From Stomoxys calcitrans (taxonomy: Eukaryota; Arthropoda; Insecta; Diptera; Muscidae): a DNA stretch of 64,000 bases. Below the pieces are notes generated by a model. The model searched no databases. It saw only the letters and a list, made by a program, of their open reading frames with translations, and had not been told where the DNA came from. This document shows positions 12,190 through 23,919 of this stretch, piece by piece. The stretch lies in contig NC_081554.1 in NCBI RefSeq assembly GCF_963082655.1, positions 94,680,245-94,744,244 on the forward strand. Direction: 5' to 3'. Within the stretch, counting starts at the first letter, position 1. Each line of letters starts with the position of its first letter. The translations under genes and the position numbers were made by a program.

Positions 12190-12760
12190 GAATATGAATT
12201 TTTATATGAATGAATACAGCCCGCTCTGCTGCACCCTAAGATGCTTGGACAAAAATTTTTATATCATATTCGTTATCTGCTCCCAAACACCTTTATTTTG
12301 AACCCCAAATAGCCATATCGTTTAATATTTTCATTGGGGGCTCTTTAGGGGTAGAACGGTTCACCATTAAAAGGACCTTTCTTTCAATGTTATATTCGAG
12401 AACTATTCCTAAATACATTTTAGATAATTGAATTGCATGTTGATATGATGATTCAATATGCCCATTTGGGGAGTTTTGTGGTAGGGGAGGCCCCTAGGTG
12501 CTTGGACTCAATTTTTAATATCAAATTCGTACTCTACTCTCAAATGCCTTCATTTGAGTCCCATATTGTCCCGATCGGTTTACTTTTGATTTTGGGTGGC
12601 GTTTTGGTGCTAAGGGTTAGGGTCCGTCCCCTTCCGATATGAAAAACTTAAATAGCTAATTTTTCCCTCCAGACCAATCTGAACAATCGGTAAAGATTTT
12701 GGAAAACGGATTTTGAGTGAAACGGAACAAATAAAATTACAAACCCTCAAAAAATAAACA
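12190..12760 (-). mobile_element. Helitron-like satellite-bearing repeat fragment
   Basis: Units with TATTCGTTATCTGCTCCCAA, ATTCGTACTCTACTCTCAAA and TTTGAGTCCCATATTG match 56-57.7 kb and 9.1-9.6 kb. The + strand end holds ACCAATCTGAACAATCGGTA, which may be a decayed head. Confidence 0.45.
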
Positions 12761-12944
12761 AAAACGAATTCATTTTAAGATTATAGAAGATCCATGAATA
12801 TATGTTTATATATTATTCTATGAATATATATTTACATGTTTATTCTTTTAACCGAATTATATTCCGTTTTATTAAAGGAACATTATTTAAAAAAAGCCAA
12901 TTCATTGCGATATCACACATACGGGAGAAGGAAGATGTCCTCTA

Positions 12945-14690
12945 GTTAATACCGCTATAACATACAGATTGCTTTACAAAGCCCAACAACTTTCGAATGT
13001 TCACATCCGCTAATTCAAACAAATTTTCAAAAAAATGAGAATCTAAAGTGAAACACCTTCTGACTGTCAGTGCGGAACACAAACACAGCATATGTTCTAT
13101 AGTCTCCTCTGCCTTTAGTCTGTCATCATGTTTTCCGATCAGACGGTGACCTGTTACGACGGACACAATGACTGAGACGTCTGTTCTAGCTAGCGTCAGT
13201 AAAGTGGTAGACCCTTCAAGTCTAGATTTGGCCACATAAGTTTGGAGTTCACAACCCTCATTATGTGACCTTCTGTCATTCGTTGCACTACGGCTCTGAT
13301 GCTGAAGACTCAGCTTTCATATCTCTAGAAGCCTACCCACAGATTCCAGCTCCCCTGGAATGTGTGAGATAGTTTCATGTCTCGCAAACCCGTCTGCTCT
13401 ACAATTCCCAGGAAAATCTCTTTGGTCCGGCACCCAGAACTGTTCAGTCATTCTGCGACAGGCAAGGGCGGTTTTTTTGCAGACAGAGATATGTTGCCCA
13501 CAGATTTAATGGCTGCCTGGCTGTCTGAGAGGATATTTATGGCAATAGTCGTTATGATGTTATATCTTAGCCATTTCCCCACTTGTTCAATTACAATGAT
13601 CTTCGCTTGATACACACTACAGTGGTCGAGTAACCTTCTCGATATGACCAGTCCTAGTCCTTCAGAGTATACCTCAAAGGCCATCTGGCCGTCTAGTTTG
13701 GGACCATCCGTATAGAAGTCATTACCGTTGTTCCAGGAATATCGTAGTTCCAATCGGTTCTTTCAGGAATAGTCGTACAATACTTTTTATCAAAAAGCTG
13801 CCCAGGCAATGTATAATCCACACTGCCTGGGGCATCAAGGATGAAACAATGTCGGTATCCACGAATGAACAAAGAGCCTCACAGCAGTGGTCGCAGCAAT
13901 TTGTCTAGCCACATTGTCCAGGGGCATTAGATGCAGCTTTAAATTCAGTGTATCAGATGGGGAAGACCTCAGTGCGGCTGTCATGCACAGAAAAACCATC
14001 TTTTGGATCCGGCAGAGTACTGAACGGTAGATAAACTTTTGAAACGCCGTCCACCAGACCACAACACCATATAGCATTGAAGGTTTGACAACTGCAGTAT
14101 ATATCCAGTGCATGACACCCGTTTTAAGCAACCAACTTTTTCCAATTGCTTTCGTGTAGTGTAAGAGTTGCCTTTCTTACCCTTTCCAAAATGTTGGATT
14201 TGAAGTTAAATTTCCTGTCCAGCAAAACACCCAGGGATTGTGCGCTTTCAGTAAATGGAACATTATCTCCTCCGAAAGAGACAAGTAAGTAACTTGTATT
14301 TCCTGCTTAAAAAGAACTACTTATGTTGATGCCTAAAAAGTACAGCTCCGTTATGATTGACCTCGGTTTTACATTATTGAAAGCACCTTGAATGTTAAGA
14401 AATGTTACCATTGTATATTCCCTGACAGCGAAATAACCCTCTATGCAGCGACTAGGTCGTGAGGGGCTTTTTCAGTGGATTTGGCCTTCGTGTAGTAAGG
14501 TTTTCCTGTTTTTGCAATGAAAATAACCTTTGTATTCCTCCATCCCAAAGGTAAAACGACATACTGATACAACCAGAATATATCTCCATATGCCAAGGTA
14601 GTCTATGGGACACAGTTTGTAATTCAACCGCTGATACATCATCAGGTCCTAGCGACTTCCTAACAACCTTTTATAGCGACTAAATTATTG
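12945..14690 (-). mobile_element. RNase H-bearing LINE relic (RT C-terminus, RNase H, Cys tail)
   Basis: Read on the minus strand from 14690 down. First come RT pieces (SLGPDDVSA, then FLNIQGAFNNVKPRSIITEL near 14370 after a deletion). Next is the RT thumb region 14131-13835 (WIYTAVVKPSMLYGVVVWW). RNase H starts at 13720 (FYTDGPKLDGQ, with YQAK and LSDSQAAIKS). A decayed WVPGHR-like block and a C-terminal LVVTGHRLIGKH...EETIEHMLCLC tail end near 12950. Many frameshifts and stops. The closely related RNase H piece at 63.7-64 kb is less decayed. It was probably an I/LOA-type element. Confidence 0.7.
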
Positions 14691-14824
14691 TATAAAAGGT
14701 TGATGGTCATACTGTAACACAAGGAGAACGATTACTTACAAACCATTTTGCATAAAATGTGATATTTTCAATTATCAATCACTTCGCCCTTATAATAAAA
14801 ATGTCTTCTTTATTCCTTTATTGG

Positions 14825-16550
14825 CTATGACAGAACATATGGTCCACTAGCCGAACGTAGAATAGCGTTCCAAGCGCCACAATCTTCTGCTCTCATTCTA
14901 AAATCTCTGACACCAAGTTTCCAGGTGTCTCCCACCACTTGATCTTTCCATCGGGCTTTTGGTTTTCCCGGTTTGCGTGTACCACCGTGTTTGCTTTCAA
15001 AAGACTTCTTTGTTGGAGCTTTTTCATCCATTCTGACAGCATGATCTAGCCAACGCAGCCTTTGTATTTTGATGCATGTAACTATGCTATCGTCGTCATA
15101 CAGCACATTCAGCTCGTGGTTCATACGTCGCCTATATTCTCCATTATCGCAAACTGGTCCATATATTTTACGAAGAATCTTTCTCTCAAATACTCCAAGC
15201 ACTGCTTCATCTGTTTTCACAAATACCCATGCTTCAGAACCATATAACAACACGGGTAGTATCAGTGTCTTGTATAGTGTAATCTTCGGATGTCGAGAAG
15301 TGGTTTTGTATCTAAACTGTTCATTTAGTCCAAAGTAGTATCTGTTTGCCAGTATTATTCTTCGTTTTATTTCAAAACTGGTGTCATTCGTTTCGGTTAC
15401 GGCGGTGTTATGGTTCCCAACTTTCTCCCTTTTCTCTATCTGCTCGGTTGTACTAGGCGTTTTGGGAGTCGAAACCGTTCATTTCGTCTTATCTCCATTT
15501 AATGTCAGACCTATCTTCACTGACTCTCTTTCGATTCACATCTATTCACATCTGCATCTCGTATAATCTTCTCCAGCAGGATATTAAAGAGATCACACGA
15601 TAGACTGTTTCCTTGTCTGAAACCTCGTTTGGTATTAAATGATTCGGAGAGATTATTTCCCATTCTTACTGAGGACCGCGTATCAGCAAGTGTCATCCTG
15701 CAGAGTCTTATTAATTTTGCGGGGTACCAAACTCAGACAAAGCTTGAAATACCTTTGAACGTAAAGGAGTATCAAATGCGGCTTTGTAGTTAAAAAAGAG
15801 ATGGTAGGTGTTGATTTGTCCTTCTCGGGTCTTTCCAGGATTTGGCGCTGTGTGAATATCTAGTTCAGGGTGGATTTACCAGGTCTACAGCCGCATTGAT
15901 AGGGCCCAATCATTGACTTAGGTTTTAATCTTCCACGCAGCACGCTCGAGAGTATCTTGTATGCGATGGGAAGAAGACTTATTCCTCTGTAGTTGGCACA
16001 TTCCGTCTTGTCTTCTTCCTTGTGTACGGGACATAGTATGCTGAGGTTCCAATCGTCGGGTATGTGTTCTTCTTGCCACATTGCGCAAAAAAGATGATGC
16101 ATTCGCCTTATCATCGTATCGCCTCCGGTCTTAAATAGTTCAGCGGGTACCCCGTCGGCACCTGCTGTCTTGTTCTTGGACCTCATTCTAACTAGGAGGT
16201 AAACATTCAATATCATCATCATTGATTGGATATGCGGTATCCTCTTCGCCGCTAACGTCGGACACTAGCAGTTGGGTAAAATGTTCTTTCCATATCCTCA
16301 GCATGCTATCTGTGTCAATTACCAGATTTTCTTATTTGTCTTTGCAGGAGGATGTGCCTGCACCAAAGCCATCGGTTTGATGTTTAATTCTTTGGCAGAA
16401 TTTCCGGACTTCATTCTGAATCCTGTACATCTCAATTCGCTCTTTTCTTTCAGTCTCTTTTTTATCAGTTCCCACAACATAATGCGAAGTGATGTAAGTC
16501 GTGGTGGGTCCTCTGGTGGTCGAAGTGAAGTTTCATAATTAATCATAGAA
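14825..16550 (-). mobile_element. RTE-like LINE relic
   Basis: Minus-strand order is as follows. An N-terminal RT leader lies near 16490-16260 (LRIWKEHFTQLLVSDVSGEE). RT fingers at 16222-15860 include KTAGADGVPAELFKTGGD, PDDWNLSILCPVHK, ANYRGISLLPIAYKILS and GPYQCGCRPGKST. KRGFRQGNSLSCDLFNILLE lies near 15640. The C-terminal block at 15253-14825 includes LLYGSEAWVFVKTDEAVLG, RRRMNHEL, KIQRLRWLDHAVRMDE and a KPGKPKARWKDQVV basic patch. The YxDD catalytic stretch is missing between the fourth and fifth blocks, and frames change, so the copy is dead. No poly-A tail recognised. Confidence 0.75.
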
Positions 16551-16559
16551 TAAAAAAAA

Positions 16560-17230
16560 ACTAATTTTAAACAGTTTCACCGTTCCCTCTCAGTTTTATA
16601 CTGCTGTTGCTGATTAGCTTAGTTGGAAGTTAGACTTTATATTCGAATACATTTTTTTATGTACTACTTCCATTTTGCTTTTCTATTTAAATTTTTTTAC
16701 GTAAAATTTTTAACGCTACCGAAAATTAGCGGCGGATAATATCTGCCAGGCAGCCATGGCAACCAACGTAAATGATTGGACGGATGGGTTTGAAAGCAAA
16801 CAAATGCAGCATTGTTGCCTGTGTTATCTGTCCATTTGATTTGAAGAAGAAATCTGAACGCTACCGTTTCAAGCTCGATGTTAAGATTTTTATTTTTGCT
16901 ATGGACCAGAAGATGGGCATTGCTAATATTTTTTGTATTCCTTGATGTTCTTTGATCTCTCTCACAGTGCGGATGCTGTTAATTATGCACGCTAGGTGGA
17001 TGAGGAGTGGATGGTAGGAAAATTAAGAAAATTTGTGGAAGTCATTAACAAATCGAAATTCGTATTTTTGTTTTACTTTCTGAAATAGCTTTGTCTAGGA
17101 AGGTTAAGACAAACTGTAATGAAGCAATCACCTATTTGCTTTATTCGTACGGTGAAGACTGGAGTAACGGTTTTTTGTCTTTATTGAATGTTGGTAATTA
17201 AACATCCAAAAATATCGCAAGCTGTACATA
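16560..17230. other. no recognisable feature
   Basis: AT-rich spacer between two LINE relics. I saw no coding signal, terminal repeats or tRNA-like boxes. Confidence 0.4.
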
Positions 17231-17239
17231 GTAATCAAA

Positions 17240-18158
17240 AACGTCTGTGTTAATGATGGCGAGCTCAGGGGGAAACCCCCATTTTAAACATTTAAGTTAA
17301 CATTTTTGCGGGGTTGTTAGTTTAGGAGAGGTTGGCGGTGGATGATGCCAAGACCTTAGTCCGGTGAATTCACTTCGAACAGCTAACCGCCCGCTAACGT
17401 ACTTTCTGGTTCCACCCGGATAAAAAGACAGACGCCTTGATCCTGCACGGATTTACGCATCTCAGTTCTTCAAGTGTCTGAAAAAACGAACCCAGTATCC
17501 TATTTCTACCTTGACATAAAGCAGGGCATTGACAAAGAGAGTGAAAAATGTCCTCCGAGGCGTCGATCAAGGTGTCATCATTTCTAAAGCCAATACTAGA
17601 AATATGTTTACTAAACTTATTCTGTCTCCAATCCAATTTATAATCAAGAATAACGCCAAGAAATTTAACCGATTTAGCCACTACTACACTACTTACAACT
17701 TCCCCTGCGTTGTAGGTAGCGTGAACTCTGGAATCCTGTAGGTCTGTCTTACTAGGATTCACCCTAAAGCCCGCAATCCGCAGCCAACGACGACGTGCAC
17801 CCAAGAGCGCCACTAAGAATGACAAAGTGTCTAGAAATGTACCCTCAGCGAGAATGACAAGATCGTCGGTATATGCCCACACCCTTACCCCTTTCGCCAC
17901 TAATCTGAGCAGATTTACATCAACAACAAGAATCTATAACGCCGCCCTGAGGTGTTCCCCTGGTAGCGTTAAACCTTATCTCTTTATACGAAAGCATTCT
18001 CATTAACCGAACTATCACGCTGTCATCAACACCTGCACCCTGTAACGCCCCTTCTATAGCAGACCCATGTAGATTAAAGGCTACTTGAATATTCAAAAAC
18101 GCCAACAACTCGAGTAAAAAAAAGTTGATATGGTCAGATCCAACTATATCTGGCATCA
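17240..18158 (-). mobile_element. RNase H-type LINE relic with large internal deletion
   Basis: Minus strand: LELLAFLNIQVAFN (RT motif A, catalytic Asp kept within LNIQ only as Asn), RFNATRGTPQGGVI, then AYTDDLVILAEG (YxDD with Thr), GFRVNPSKTDL and VKFLGVILDYKLDW. At about 17600 the frame jumps to the element tail (DIFHSLCQCPALCQGR), so the thumb, RNase H and linker are deleted in frame. The run 17394-17900 is open across this deletion join. The 3' flank 17240-17390 may be UTR. Confidence 0.65.
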
Positions 18159-18206
18159 GATACCGCTTCTTCAGGTGTCGAAAAACGTTGACCTCTCACT
18201 TTATTT
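18158..18206 (-). mobile_element. mariner relic 1, downstream piece
   Basis: It reads KNKVRGQRFSTPEEAV on the minus strand, which in mariner transposases follows the DFFLFP block. The rest of this copy is at 19098-19510, on the other side of a subfamily C DINE. It is cut off after EEAV, where a LINE relic begins. Confidence 0.6.
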
Positions 18207-18214
18207 TTAAAGGA

Positions 18215-19097
18215 GCATATTCAAAATAACCCAAAATCTGACGAAACATATATGGGAGCTATATCTAATACTGAACCATTTCGAACAAACTTCTCAGATA
18301 TTGTGGTATTTGCCGCGCAAAGCGTTGTGCAAAATTTTGGCAATATTGGTCAATAAATGCGCTTGCTGTGATCCTAGAAGTGAAAATCGGGCGATGTACA
18401 TATATGAACATCAGTAATGTCGAGAGTCATAAGAAAATTTTTATGCCAAATTTTGAGAGAATCGGTCAACAAATGAGCATTTTATTGCATTATTGCTGCA
18501 AATCGGACGAACATATTTATGGGAAATACATCTAAACCTGAACCGATTTCGAGCAAACTTTACAGACATTGAGGAAGTCGTCAAGGAAAGCGTTGTACGA
18601 AGTTTTGGAAAGATTGGTCAATAAATGCGTTTGCAGTGGCTCTATGAGTGAAAATCGGACGATATATATATATATGAAGGCTATATATAAATTTGAACCG
18701 ATTTCTATGAAATGTCGAGAACCATAAGAAAACCCTTCCTGCCATTTTTCGTGAGAATCGGTTAACATATTACCATTTTATTGAATTATTACTGCAAATC
18801 GGGCGAGCATATATATGGGAGCTATATCCAAATCTGAACAGATTTTTTCCAATTTCAATAGACTTCATCTCTAGGCCAAAAAACATGCCTGTACCAAATT
18901 TGAAGACGATCGAATGAAAACTGCGACCTGCAATTAGTACACAAATCAACATTGACAGACGGACAGACGGACATAGCTAAATCGAATCAGAAAGTGATTC
19001 TGAGTCGATCAGTATACTTATCAATGGGTCTATCTGGGTGTTACAAACAAGTTATAATACCCTGTACCAAGTTATATACCCTGTAGGGTATAAAAAT
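18215..19097 (-). mobile_element. DINE-1/HINE-like element, subfamily C, inside mariner relic 1
   Basis: Its 5' end on the minus strand is TATACCCTACAGGGTATATAA at 19075-19097, with the complement of the (GTCY)n tract (GACAGACGGACAGACGGACA) at 18954. Four core units are recognisable. The 3' hairpin end is missing at 18215. It lies exactly between two parts of a mariner transposase. Confidence 0.65.
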
Positions 19098-19510
19098 AAT
19101 AAAGAAGTCATTCGTTGCCAAGTCAGGACTATAACGCGGATGACTCATCAAATCGATGCTCAAAAATGCAGTCTTTTCGTATTTTTGGAACATTTCTTTC
19201 GACCAATCGACACGAGCCTTTTTTTGAACTATTGACAAATTGTGCAGGGTCCAAAGTGAACAATTTTTTTTTGACGGTATAATGTTCATGCAGTATTGAA
19301 TGTAAACCATTGATGCAGTGCGCCAACTGATATTGCAATATCGTGAGATTCAGACAACCCTAGGCATTAGTGGGACCAGTCACTAATGCCAAGGGGTTGT
19401 CTGAATCTTACGATATTGCAATATCAGTTGGCGCACTGCATCAATGGTTTTTGGAACAACAACTGATTTGGGACGACCTTCACGAAATTCACCTTGGAGT
19501 AAACTACACA
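19098..19510 (-). mobile_element. mariner relic 1, main piece
   Basis: Minus-strand fragments in family order: EGRPKSVVVPKTIDAV (19490-19440, frame-corrected reading), HTH region SIHSILHEH, VQKKARVDWSKEMFQKY, then after an internal deletion HPRYSPDLATNDFF (19140-19110), which holds the third catalytic Asp in SPDLA. The middle, with the first two Asp residues, is missing. An inverted duplication of 66 bp interrupts the HTH part (see repeat at 19307). Confidence 0.65.
19307..19447. repeat. near-perfect palindrome (inverted duplication) in mariner relic 1
   Basis: The left arm 19307-19372 (CCATTGATGCAGTGCGCCAA...) and right arm 19381-19447 are reverse complements with about three differences, around an 8-nt loop GGACCAGT. 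The right arm is the normal mariner orientation. The left arm is an extra inverted copy inserted next to it, as shown by comparison with 22440-22550. Confidence 0.85.
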
Positions 19511-19559
19511 ATTAGCTCTCGTAAACTAGCCTCCTTTGATACGGCCCAATCATTAATCT

Positions 19560-19790
19560 CATAATCCTGAACGTTACCCAATTGTCAGATCAAGAATCAC
19601 CTTTCTAGTAGATATCTCTAATGTAGCCTCCTTTTCCCTATAATAGAGGCTTAAACCATTGTTAAAAATATAATCGATAACTCTTTCTCCTCTAACGTTG
19701 GTGTCTGAACTACCACAAAGAATATGATGAGCGTTAGCGTCACAGCCCAAAATCAAATTTATATTCAGTCCTACAGTATTGAATGAGGTC
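19560..19790 (-). mobile_element. LINE endonuclease-domain fragment
   Basis: It reads MILGCDANAHHILCGSSD, then RGERVIDYIFNNGLSLYYRE and ISTRKVILDLTI, the GDFNAHH-like and S..S.IDLT-type spacing of an AP-endonuclease from a jockey/I-type LINE. Isolated fragment. Confidence 0.6.
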
Positions 19791-19874
19791 CCTCACCACC
19801 TCAAAGGAGGTGGCAACTGCTGATCACGCGGAAAGCATGCAGAAGAAATCACAACTACCTCGTCGCTGCATGAC

Positions 19875-20135
19875 AAGGATACTCACGCTCACGGGAAAAA
19901 ATGTTACTCACGCACGACTTTTTTATGTCGAATCACGTTCACTCACGCTCACCAGACAAACATTTTACTCACGCACGACTCACAAGAAAATCACGACACA
20001 CGAGACACTCACGAAATACCCACGAGGCACTCATGGCTAACGATACAATTATGACTCACGAGGCAGTCACAACTCGCGAGGCACTCACGGAACACTCACG
20101 ACTAGCGAGACAATCACGACTCACAAGTCACGGTT
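19875..20135. repeat. degenerate ACTCACG(A/C) minisatellite
   Basis: About 20 imperfect copies of ACTCACGA / ACTCACGC / AGGCACTC and relatives (for example 19880, 19912, 19946, 20052, 20093, 20115) in 260 bp. The + strand reads as H-S-R-L type open frames, which is only the repeat translated. It ends about 40 bp before the mariner end at 20175. Confidence 0.7.
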
Positions 20136-20404
20136 AAACAAATATGTTTCCATGAAGCTAACACGAGAGTGTTATTTTATATTTCGGAGTTAGAGAACAC
20201 AAAAACAAATATAAATCATCGAAAATCGCCTTTTTGTTTTTCACAATATTCCTCATGAAGATCTATACACTTTTGCAAGCGTTTGAACCAATCCTCGAAG
20301 CACTTTTGCCACTCTGAGGTATCTCCAAAACATGCATTCGGAACGCATCAACCGCTTATTCAGGTGTCGTTAAACGTTAACCGCTCATTTTATTAAAAAA
20401 AAAA

Positions 20405-21953
20405 AACAAGTAAAAAGGCGTTAAGTTCGGCCGGGCCGAACTTTGGATACCCACCACCTCGGGTATATATGTCAACCACCTTTCGTCAAAATCCAGTGAA
20501 AAATTCATACCTTATGCCCCATAGCAGCTATGGGGACATATCATCCGATTTAGACCAAATGCTTATAAGTACAAGTCATTGTTCAACCGAGAGATCGGTC
20601 TATATGGCAGCTATATCCAAATCTGGACCGATCTGAGGCAAACTGAAGACAAATATCGAAGGGCCCAACACAACTCACTGTCCCAAATTTCAGCGACATC
20701 GGACAATAAATGTGCTTTTTATGGGCCCAAAACCTTAAATCGAGAGATCGGTCTATATGGCAGCTATGTCCAAATCTGAACCGATCAGGGCCAAATAGAA
20801 GAAAGATGTCAAAGGGCGTAAGGCAACTCACTGTCCCAAATTACAGCAAAATCGGATAATAAATGTGGCTTTTATGGGCCCACAACCCTAAATCAAAGGA
20901 TCGGTATATATGGCAGTTATATCCAAATGTGGACCGATCTGAACCAAATTGACGAAGGATGTCGAAGGGCTCAACACAACTCACTGTCTCAAATTTCAGC
21001 AAAATCGGATAATAAATGTGGCTTTTATGGGCCTAAGACCATAAATCAGAGGATCGGTCTATAAGGCAGCTATATCAAAATCTGGACCGATCTGGGCCAA
21101 ATTGACGAAGGATGTCGAAGGGCCGAACGCAACTCACTGTCCCAAATTTCAGCAAAATCGGATAATAAATGTGGCTTTTATGGGCCTAAGACCCTAAATC
21201 GGAGGATCGGTATATATGGCAGCTATATCCAAATCTGGACCGACCGGGGCCAAATTGACGAAGGATGTCGAAGGGCCGAACGCAACTCACTGTCCAAAAT
21301 TTCAGCAAAATCAGATAATAAATGTGACTTTTATGGGCCTAAGACCATAAATCGGAAGAACGGTCTATATGGCAGCTATATCCAAATTTGAACCGATCTC
21401 GGCCAAATTGACGAAGGATGTCGAAGGGCTCATCGCAACTCACTGTCCAAAATTTCAGCAAAATCGGATAATAAATGTGGCTTTTATGGGCCCAATACCC
21501 TTAATCGGAGGATCGGTCTGTATGGCAGCTATATCCAAATCTGGACCGATCTGAGCCAAATTGACGGAGAATGTTGGGGGACCTAACACAACTCACTGTC
21601 TCAAATTTCAGCAAAATCGGATAATAAATGTGGCTTTTATTGGCCTAAGACCCTTAATCGGCGGATCGGTCTATATGGGGGCTATATCAAGATATTGTTA
21701 GATATAGCCCATCTTCGAACTTAACCTGCTTATGGACAAAAAAGAATGTATGCAAAATTTCAGCTCAATATCTCTATTTTTAAAGACTGTAGCGTGATTT
21801 CAACAGACAGACGGACGGACATGTCTAGATCGTCTTAGATTTTTACGCTGATCAAGAATATATATACTTTATAGGGTCGGAAATGGATACTTCGATGTGT
21901 TGCAAACGGAATGACAAAATGAATATACCCCCATCCTTCGGTGGTGGGTATAA
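20405..21953 (-). mobile_element. DINE-1/HINE-like element, subfamily B, inside mariner 2
   Basis: Both ends are intact. On the + strand, AACAAGTAAAAAGGCGTTAA and the GTTCGGCCGGGCCGAAC palindrome are followed by TACCCACCACCTCGGG. At the other end are GACAGACGGACGGACATG (21809) and CCATCCTTCGGTGGTGGGTA. Between them lies an array of seven to eight units of about 153-155 bp (unit starts near 20586, 20738, 20893, 21048, 21203, 21357, 21513, 21661). It is the largest B copy here. Confidence 0.8.
20586..21680. repeat. tandem array, ~154-bp unit, in DINE subfamily B
   Basis: Each unit runs from GATCGGTCTATATGGCAGCT through GGACCGATCTG, AAGGATGTCGAAGGGC, CACTGTCCCAAATTTCAGC and GGATAATAAATGTGGC to TTTATGGGCCTAAGACC. 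Units differ by a few substitutions and small indels. Confidence 0.8.
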
Positions 21954-22964
21954 TAAGTCATACGGTGGATGACTTATCAAATCTATTTTTTAAGTGCTCA
22001 AGAATGCAGTTGTTTGAGCCGATGTATGAGAGCTCGCATTGTCGTGGTGAAGTAATCCGACTTCGGCGGTTGGTTTTCCTGATTTCTTGAAAGATAACAG
22101 ACAAACAAATGGTTGTGTACCACTCAGAATTGAATGTTCTGGGTTGTTCAAGTGGTACGATTGCGACATGTCCAGTTTTTCCGAAAAAACAGGAAAAACT
22201 GGACATGGAAGTGCTTCGTGCGTGAGCAACTTTTGTTGGATTTGGCACATTTTGAAATATCCATACAGTCGACGATTCATTACCTGTTACGATGTCATAG
22301 ATGTGTTTCGAAGGACCGCGATCGTATTTTTGGAGAATTTCTTTCAACCAATCGACACGAGCCTTTTTTTGAGCGATTGACAAATTGTGTTGGATTCAAC
22401 TCGAACAAAGTTTTTTGACAGTCAAATGTTCATGCAATATTGAATGTATGCTGGTCCCACTAATGCCTATGGTTGTCTCAATCTCACGATAGGTCACATG
22501 ACGATCTTGCAATATCAATTGGCGCACAGCATCAATGGTTTTTGGAACAATAAATGATTTTGGAAATACGACCTCAGTTGAATTCGCTATACCATCGATC
22601 AACAGTGGTCCTTGATGGAGCTTCATCGCAAAAAAAAATGAATTAAGTTCATCGATCGAGTTAATTCACGTCGAAAGTTTAAAATAATCGCACGAAAATG
22701 TTTACGATTTAGTTCCATTTTTGGGTGAGATGAATCTTTCAAGTTACTGTAAACAACACAAATAGCGCTCGTATGTCAAAACGTTAGAAGTACGTATAAC
22801 CTAAAAAATGTCAAGCTTTACGATAGAGCTGTCAGTTGACTGATTGCAACACAAGGGTTGTCAAATCCCGAAATATAAAAGGCTACCCTCTTATGTGTCC
22901 ATGCCTCGATGGAAGACAAGGACGAGCGCTCGTACAAAAATATTTTGTGCTAGCGTTTAGAGAG

Positions 22965-23200
22965 AGAGGATACGATCGCTACCCCGCCCTTGATATTAAA
23001 ATGATTAAGTGAAAGATTCTTCGTAGAATTTCTGGATCAGTTTGCATTGAGGGAGAATATCGGCGTCGCATGAACCACGAACTATACGAGCTGTACCATG
23101 ACATTATCATAGATAATACAATGTTTGCGTTGGCTAGGTCATTTTGACAGAATCAAAGAAGAAGCTCCATTGAAGAAGTTCCTATCATAGCCAATTAAAG
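22965..23200 (+). mobile_element. RTE-like LINE C-terminal fragment
   Basis: It reads KILRRISGSVCIEGEYRRR, then MNHELYELYHD, the same block as 15170-15060 (minus) in the RTE relic. A frameshift follows. Truncated at both sides. Confidence 0.6.
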
Positions 23201-23429
23201 TAAAGTATCCCCATGTTGCGATTTACGAATCGTAAAACGAAAAATTGTTTTTCATATATCTTCTATGCCTTTTATTTTGATGATTTAGGGTTGACATTAA
23301 ATTACAACATGCATTCAAACATCAATATGATTAGCTTTGCAAAACATATTGGGAAGAAAATCTTTCATTTTGAAAATTCATAAATCAAAAACTAGGGATT
23401 GGTAAAGATTGCTAATACCCGCGTTTGAA

Positions 23430-23853
23430 AAATATTTCCCGATTTGAAATTTAGCACGATGATTTCTGCTATGACCTCCAATATCTACACCAAGTATGGC
23501 CAATCCGTCCATACCTTGATGCATGCAGGTCCTTCATGATCCGATCTCTCGATTAGACATCTCTAGCACCTTTAGAAAGAAATTCTTATTCAACAATCCA
23601 TTAGGATTTTCTTTTACGACCACCCGATACCTTTTTTTAGTTTCTGCCTATAAAGAGACACCGTACAAAGCACTAGACAAATGTGATTTATGATCGAGGA
23701 TATAAAAGATTCGGCCCAACCGAACTGCGCCATATAGGGGCTCAAGTGCTTGAGTCCAAAATAATTCAAATACAAAATCAGTTAATAAGGGTACATTTTT
23801 AGTGGTGGGCACCCAAGATTCGGCCCGGCTGAACTTAGCACGTTTTTACTTGT
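23430..23853 (+). mobile_element. DINE-1/HINE-like fragments, subfamily A
   Basis: Two pieces. The first, 23430-23735, ends in GAGGATATAAAAGATTCGGC with a decayed hairpin. The second, 23800-23853, is a 3' end only: GTGGGCACCCAAGATTCGGC, hairpin, GCACGTTTTTACTTGTG. No 5' end or GTCY tract. Confidence 0.55.
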
Positions 23854-23919
23854 GTTTTTGACTTGAAAATTTGAAACCAGATACGTAACCAATTACATGT
23901 GAATAAGGTTAAAGTATAA

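Larger units (their letters stand above)
20175..22880 (-). mobile_element. mariner 2: terminal repeats present, dead, split by a DINE
   Basis: The ends TTTTATATTTCGG(AG/GA)TT... at 20175-20198 and, inverted, 22857-22880 match at 20 of 24 positions. On the minus strand the transposase begins near 22720 (MELNRKHFRAIIFNFRREL), with HTH words VTYREIETTIGISG and SIHSILHEHLTVKK at 22500-22430. The first catalytic block reads VTGNE (Asp to Asn). The HHDNASSHT block is kept in another frame. SHPPY then runs into DLL with SPDLATN missing. The C-terminus is past the DINE at 20395-20215 (AVDAFRMHVLEIPQS, KCIDLHEEYCEK). Minus the DINE it is about 1.16 kb, slightly short for a mariner. Several frameshifts. 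A TA target duplication is not clear. Confidence 0.7.
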
